NCBI GenBank assembly: GCA_964455095.1
Contig: CAYVUV010000111.1
Location: 1 to 18,607 of the forward strand
Source of the DNA: CAYVUV01 sp964455095
GTDB lineage: Bacteria > Desulfobacterota > Binatia > HRBIN30 > CADEER01
Length of the DNA: 18,607 nt
Direction of reading: 5' to 3'
Shown here one piece after another: positions 14,376-18,607 of the stretch. Positions within the stretch are counted from its first letter, which is position 1; every line of letters starts with the position of its first letter. Position numbers and translations under genes: made by a program. The notes under the pieces were generated by a model that saw nothing but the letters and a program-made list of their open reading frames with translations, was not told the DNA's origin and searched no databases.

Positions 14376-14395
14376 ACGGTTCAGACGAACAAGTT
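14376..14395 (-). repeat. 20-bp inverted repeat, right copy
   Basis: acggttcagacgaacaagtt is the exact reverse complement of 11580-11599. The two copies can be read as the same peptide GSDEQV on opposite strands, so they might be fragments of one once-coding or mobile sequence. Confidence 0.85.
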
Positions 14396-14442
14396 GCATA
14401 CCTCCGCTCGGTCGCCATGGTGAAAAGCGCCGCGCCAGGAGC

Positions 14443-14464
14443 CGCGGTGAGTCACTTCACCGCG
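14443..14464. promoter_or_regulatory. CRP/FNR-type operator candidate upstream of adenylate cyclase
   Basis: The perfect 8-bp inverted repeat CGCGGTGA, a 6-nt spacer (gtcact) and TCACCGCG form the core GTGA-N6-TCAC, the spacing and core of CRP-family sites (consensus TGTGA-N6-TCACA). Its centre is about 84 bp upstream of the cyclase start. The outermost consensus T and A are replaced by G and C. A cAMP-receptor protein acting here would give feedback on cAMP synthesis. Confidence 0.45.
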
Positions 14465-14537
14465 TTGGATCGGAACCATCGCCAATCCCATAGCCGAAAC
14501 TTGTGTCCACGAAGCCGGGTCCGATACACTCCATGGT

Positions 14538-15953
14538 GTGAGTATCCACGGATCGACGTCCCTGCCGGAGAGAAAACGGGACACATCCCCTGATCCCCAG
14601 CGGCCGCCGCTCCTCGCGACGTTGTTGCGCTCACCGTGGCGTCTTTCGGCAGCGGATAAGTCCGCAGGCGTTGCCTGCATCGTCATCCCGTTGGCGAGTC
14701 TGTACATCGTTTGGGAGAGACGCTTCCTGCACTCACCCGAGCTTACGCCGTATATCGATCAGGCATTCCTGCGTCTGATGTACCCCGCGCATCTGATGAT
14801 GCTGGCGGCGTGGGTCGGGATCCTACTCGCTGCACTCGTGCTGCGGCGGCGCGCGCCCGAGAACCGACTGATTGTTCATGTGCTGGCGCAACTCTACGCC
14901 ATCGGCTTCTCGCTCACATCGTACTGCTTGGGCCATCACACCTCGGGTTACATGGCCTCGGTCATCATGGGCGGCGTGATCGTTGGCTTCACGTTCTTCG
15001 ACCGCACGCCCGTGCTCCTGGCGACCGGCTCGATTCTGGTCATCGTGATCGGCACCTCCGTGGCCGAGCAGGCGGGTCTGATTCCCTATGCACCCCTGCT
15101 GACTGGCGCGCCGTTCGCCGCCGGGCATCTGATGACCTCGTGGATGAACAGCTATGCCGCGTTGACCCTAGTGGTCGTGATCGTGGTGGCGGGCCTCGTC
15201 TACCACATCAGTTATCGGCTGCGGGACAGCGAGGACGAGCTCACGCGCGCCGGCGAGCAACTCGCGCGCGCCAACGAGCTGATCAGCCGCTACGTCGCTG
15301 CACAGGTGGCCGAGCAGATCATGGCCGGCAACTACGCCGCGGTGAACCAACACGCGCGCCGACGACTTACAATCTTCTTTTCGGACATTGTCGGATTCAC
15401 CGAGATTGCCGATCGCCTCGAGCCCGAAGACGTGTCGCAAGTGCTCAATGACTATTTCTCGGAGATGTCGGCTATCGCCGAGAGCTACGGTGGCACCATC
15501 GACAAGTTCATCGGCGACGCCGTCATGATCCTCTTCGGCGCCCCGGTTGCCTGCGCCGAACATACGCAGGCACTGGCTGCGGTACGCATGGCCCTCGAAA
15601 TGCAGCAGGCCATTGCGCGCCTGGGGCAGCAATGGCGCGATCGCGGCATCGAAGCCGACTTTCGCGTTCGCATCGGCATCAACACCGGCGTTGCCACCGT
15701 CGGCAACTTCGGTTCGTCGGGGCGGATGGACTACACCGCCATCGGCCGCCAAGTGAACCTCGCCTCGCGGTTGCAGGCCGGCTGCGCTCCGGGAAAGATC
15801 GCCATCAGTCACGCGTCGTGGCTGCTGGTGCACGATGAGATCCCCTGCGTCTCACGCGGCGAGGTCTCGGTGAAGGGGTTGCAGCAACCGGTGAAGGTCT
15901 ACGAGGTCAGCGTCGAGGATCAGGATACCGAAGGGCTACGCGAACGTTCCTGA
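14538..15953 (+). CDS. membrane class IIIb adenylate cyclase
   Basis: This 471-residue protein should make cAMP from ATP at the inner membrane. An N-terminal sensor of about six helices (46-58, 83-102, 112-130, 140-156, 158-175, 205-226) leads through a coiled coil (about 228-255) to a catalytic domain (275-460). Metal-binding aspartates are D283 (FSDIVGFTEI) and D327 (KFIGDAVMILFG). Adenine selection is by K323 with T400 (DYTAIG), the Lys/Thr pair of class IIIb. Transition-state residues are N407 and R411 (VNLASRL). All are present, so the enzyme should be active as a homodimer. The sensor is not one I can name. The start is GTG without a clear ribosome site; a weak -10-like TACACT ends 7 bp before it, so a leaderless transcript is possible. 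A CRP-like site lies upstream. Confidence 0.92.
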   Translation: MSIHGSTSLPERKRDTSPDPQRPPLLATLLRSPWRLSAADKSAGVACIVIPLASLYIVWERRFLHSPELTPYIDQAFLRLMYPAHLMMLAAWVGILLAALVLRRRAPENRLIVHVLAQLYAIGFSLTSYCLGHHTSGYMASVIMGGVIVGFTFFDRTPVLLATGSILVIVIGTSVAEQAGLIPYAPLLTGAPFAAGHLMTSWMNSYAALTLVVVIVVAGLVYHISYRLRDSEDELTRAGEQLARANELISRYVAAQVAEQIMAGNYAAVNQHARRRLTIFFSDIVGFTEIADRLEPEDVSQVLNDYFSEMSAIAESYGGTIDKFIGDAVMILFGAPVACAEHTQALAAVRMALEMQQAIARLGQQWRDRGIEADFRVRIGINTGVATVGNFGSSGRMDYTAIGRQVNLASRLQAGCAPGKIAISHASWLLVHDEIPCVSRGEVSVKGLQQPVKVYEVSVEDQDTEGLRERS

Positions 15954-15999
15954 AAAGATGAACAGAACGCGCCGCCTGCACTCTCTTCATCTTTTCGGG
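15949..15999 (+). repeat. hairpin spanning the adenylate cyclase stop codon
   Basis: cctgaaaagatgaa (15949-15962) pairs with 15986-15999 over 14 positions with one G-T-type mismatch. The left arm contains the TGA stop. It may stabilise or end the cyclase message, but no T-run follows, so it is not a standard terminator. Confidence 0.6.
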
Positions 16000-16327
16000 A
16001 ACATCCCTGCATACCACTGCACTCCATCGGCGTGTCCCACGAAAGGAGGGTCGTTGGACGGGCGATTCTCCGAGCTGCGAGGAGAATCGCCCGTCCATTC
16101 GGAAAAGATGCATAGTCTCTGAAGCGGGAAAGCGGACGCACATCTGACGCGTAGTCGCCCCGCGGCCCGGTACTGGAATCGCCTGCGGCCCTGTGGCAGT
16201 GTTCGCCGGCTGGCAGGAGGTAGTCGCAGGTGGCAGGGCGGGGTCAGCAGTCCGCGTCGCTTCAGCATCGCACGCATTTCGAAGGCATTGATTCGACGGC
16301 TCTCCGCCGTTCGCCGGGCGCAATCGT
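15954..16327. other. intergenic region between adenylate cyclase and topoisomerase B subunit
   Basis: These 374 bp hold two strong hairpins (15949-15999 and 16056-16096) and three copies of the word gaaaagatg (15952-15960, 16102-16110, inverted 15988-15996). The stretch 16110-16327 has no repeat I recognise apart from a small hairpin (acggc/gccgt near 16300), no credible gene and no clear promoter. The topoisomerase start lacks a strong ribosome site. Confidence 0.5.
16056..16096. repeat. perfect 16-bp-stem intergenic palindrome
   Basis: GGACGGGCGATTCTCC (16056-16071) pairs perfectly with 16081-16096 around a 9-nt loop. The GGGCGATTC-type core resembles dispersed palindromes found between genes in other genomes. 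There is no T-run on either side, so a REP-like repeat is more likely than a terminator. Confidence 0.85.
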
Positions 16328-18226
<1,899 letters not shown>

Positions 18227-18266
18227 GACTACTCCCAAGAACACCACGACGTACTGCGCAAGGGTT

Positions 18267-18288
18267 CCTTCTCCCGGATGGGAGAAGG
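18267..18288. repeat. palindrome after topoisomerase gene
   Basis: CCTTCTCCC (18267-18275) pairs with 18280-18288 around GGAT, 40 bp after the stop. It belongs to the common CT-rich/GA-rich type of intergenic repeat. It could help end transcription, but no T-run follows. Confidence 0.75.
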
Positions 18289-18387
18289 CCAGGATGAGGG
18301 GGATACAACTGATCGGCGAAGCCACCCCGGTCTTGAGAGTTGAAGTTCCTCGGTGGCCTTCGGCTCAATTGAATCCCCCTCACCTGG
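18289..18387. repeat. long imperfect palindrome (about 40-bp arms)
   Basis: Sequence from 18289 (ccaggatgagggggatacaa) reappears inverted ending at 18387 (ccaggtgagggggattcaa on the other strand). The match continues through cgaag-ccacc to about 18328 on the left and 18350 on the right, with a few single-base gaps and changes. The loop is about 21 nt. It adjoins the hairpin at 18267 without a gap. Confidence 0.7.
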
Positions 18388-18606
18388 CTTTGCACACAAA
18401 GTCACCGTTGAACGGCGCTCTGGTCGGAGTCGGGGTCGGAATCGGTATCGGGATCGAGGGCAACGAAATGAATTGCGGCCTGTGTCGATGCGATCCGCTA
18501 GGAACCGCGGAATCCCTGGGACAGGAATCGATTCCGATGCCGATAGCGATTCCGACCCCGCCGGGAGAGACACGCTCGACGATGAAGGGGGTTTCTGTGC
18601 AAAGCC
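18386..18606. mobile_element. MITE-like element with nested inverted repeats
   Basis: Outer arms: ggctttgcacacaaa (18386-18400) against 18592-18606, 14 of 15 positions. Inner arms: 18432-18458 against 18533-18559, about 27 bp with few mismatches, made of TCGGNN hexamer-like units. About 74 bp lie between the inner arms. No coding frame is evident. The size (221 bp) and terminal inverted repeats fit a non-autonomous transposable element, but a target duplication cannot be checked because the window ends one base later. Confidence 0.45.
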
Positions 18607-18607
18607 C

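Larger units (their letters stand above)
14108..14537. other. intergenic region between RND permease and adenylate cyclase
   Basis: These 430 bp contain the right copy of the 20-bp inverted repeat (14376-14395) and a CRP-like palindrome (14443-14464). A weak promoter-like pair (TTGTGT 14501-14506, TACACT 14525-14530, 18 bp apart) ends 7 bp before the cyclase GTG. Short open frames on both strands show no family resemblance. Just after the permease stop a small CG-rich hairpin (ccccggcgggg) could weakly end transcription. Confidence 0.5.

Noticed and set aside
14100..14399. 99-codon minus-strand frame after the RND permease, possible transposase remnant
   Set aside because: No transposase motif could be recognised; composition looks random.

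Overview
The window is high-GC, densely coded bacterial chromosome. The class of organism is inferred. A dockerin-tailed secreted protein with a Thr/Ala/Pro linker, a fused two-domain acyl-CoA dehydrogenase, outer-membrane-type lipoproteins, an RND/MMPL permease and many palindromic intergenic repeats suggest an uncultured Gram-negative lineage of the former Deltaproteobacteria (Binatota/Desulfobacterota-like). There is no rRNA, tRNA or CRISPR array to confirm this.

Left part (1-5541, all minus strand). The first 43 bases are the start of an IS110-family transposase that runs off the window. Its ribosome binding site lies in the base of a strong hairpin. Next come a two-domain acyl-CoA dehydrogenase (211-2511) and a compact operon read from 5541 down to 2878. 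That operon encodes a small ABM/IsdG-like protein, a B12-binding protein with the W-x9-EH and DxHxxG motifs of adenosylcobalamin photoreceptors, and a PAS histidine kinase that starts inside the ATGA overlap with the B12 gene. It looks like a cobalamin light or ligand sensor whose output is a separate, translationally coupled kinase. I consider it the most interesting system here.

Middle (5620-11432, plus strand). A divergent promoter region leads to a secreted protein with four Cys-paired repeats, a repetitive linker and a dockerin-type calcium module. A visibly less GC-rich envelope cassette follows: a SHOCT lipoprotein, an OmpA-like lipoprotein, and then a membrane Ser/Thr kinase with a periplasmic tail.

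Right part (11433-18607, plus strand). An RND/MMPL permease is bracketed by an exact 20-bp inverted repeat. A six-helix membrane class III adenylate cyclase is preceded by a CRP-like palindrome, which suggests cAMP feedback. A type IIA topoisomerase B subunit (ParE-like) is followed by 380 bp built of palindromes, ending in a MITE-like nested inverted repeat at the window edge.
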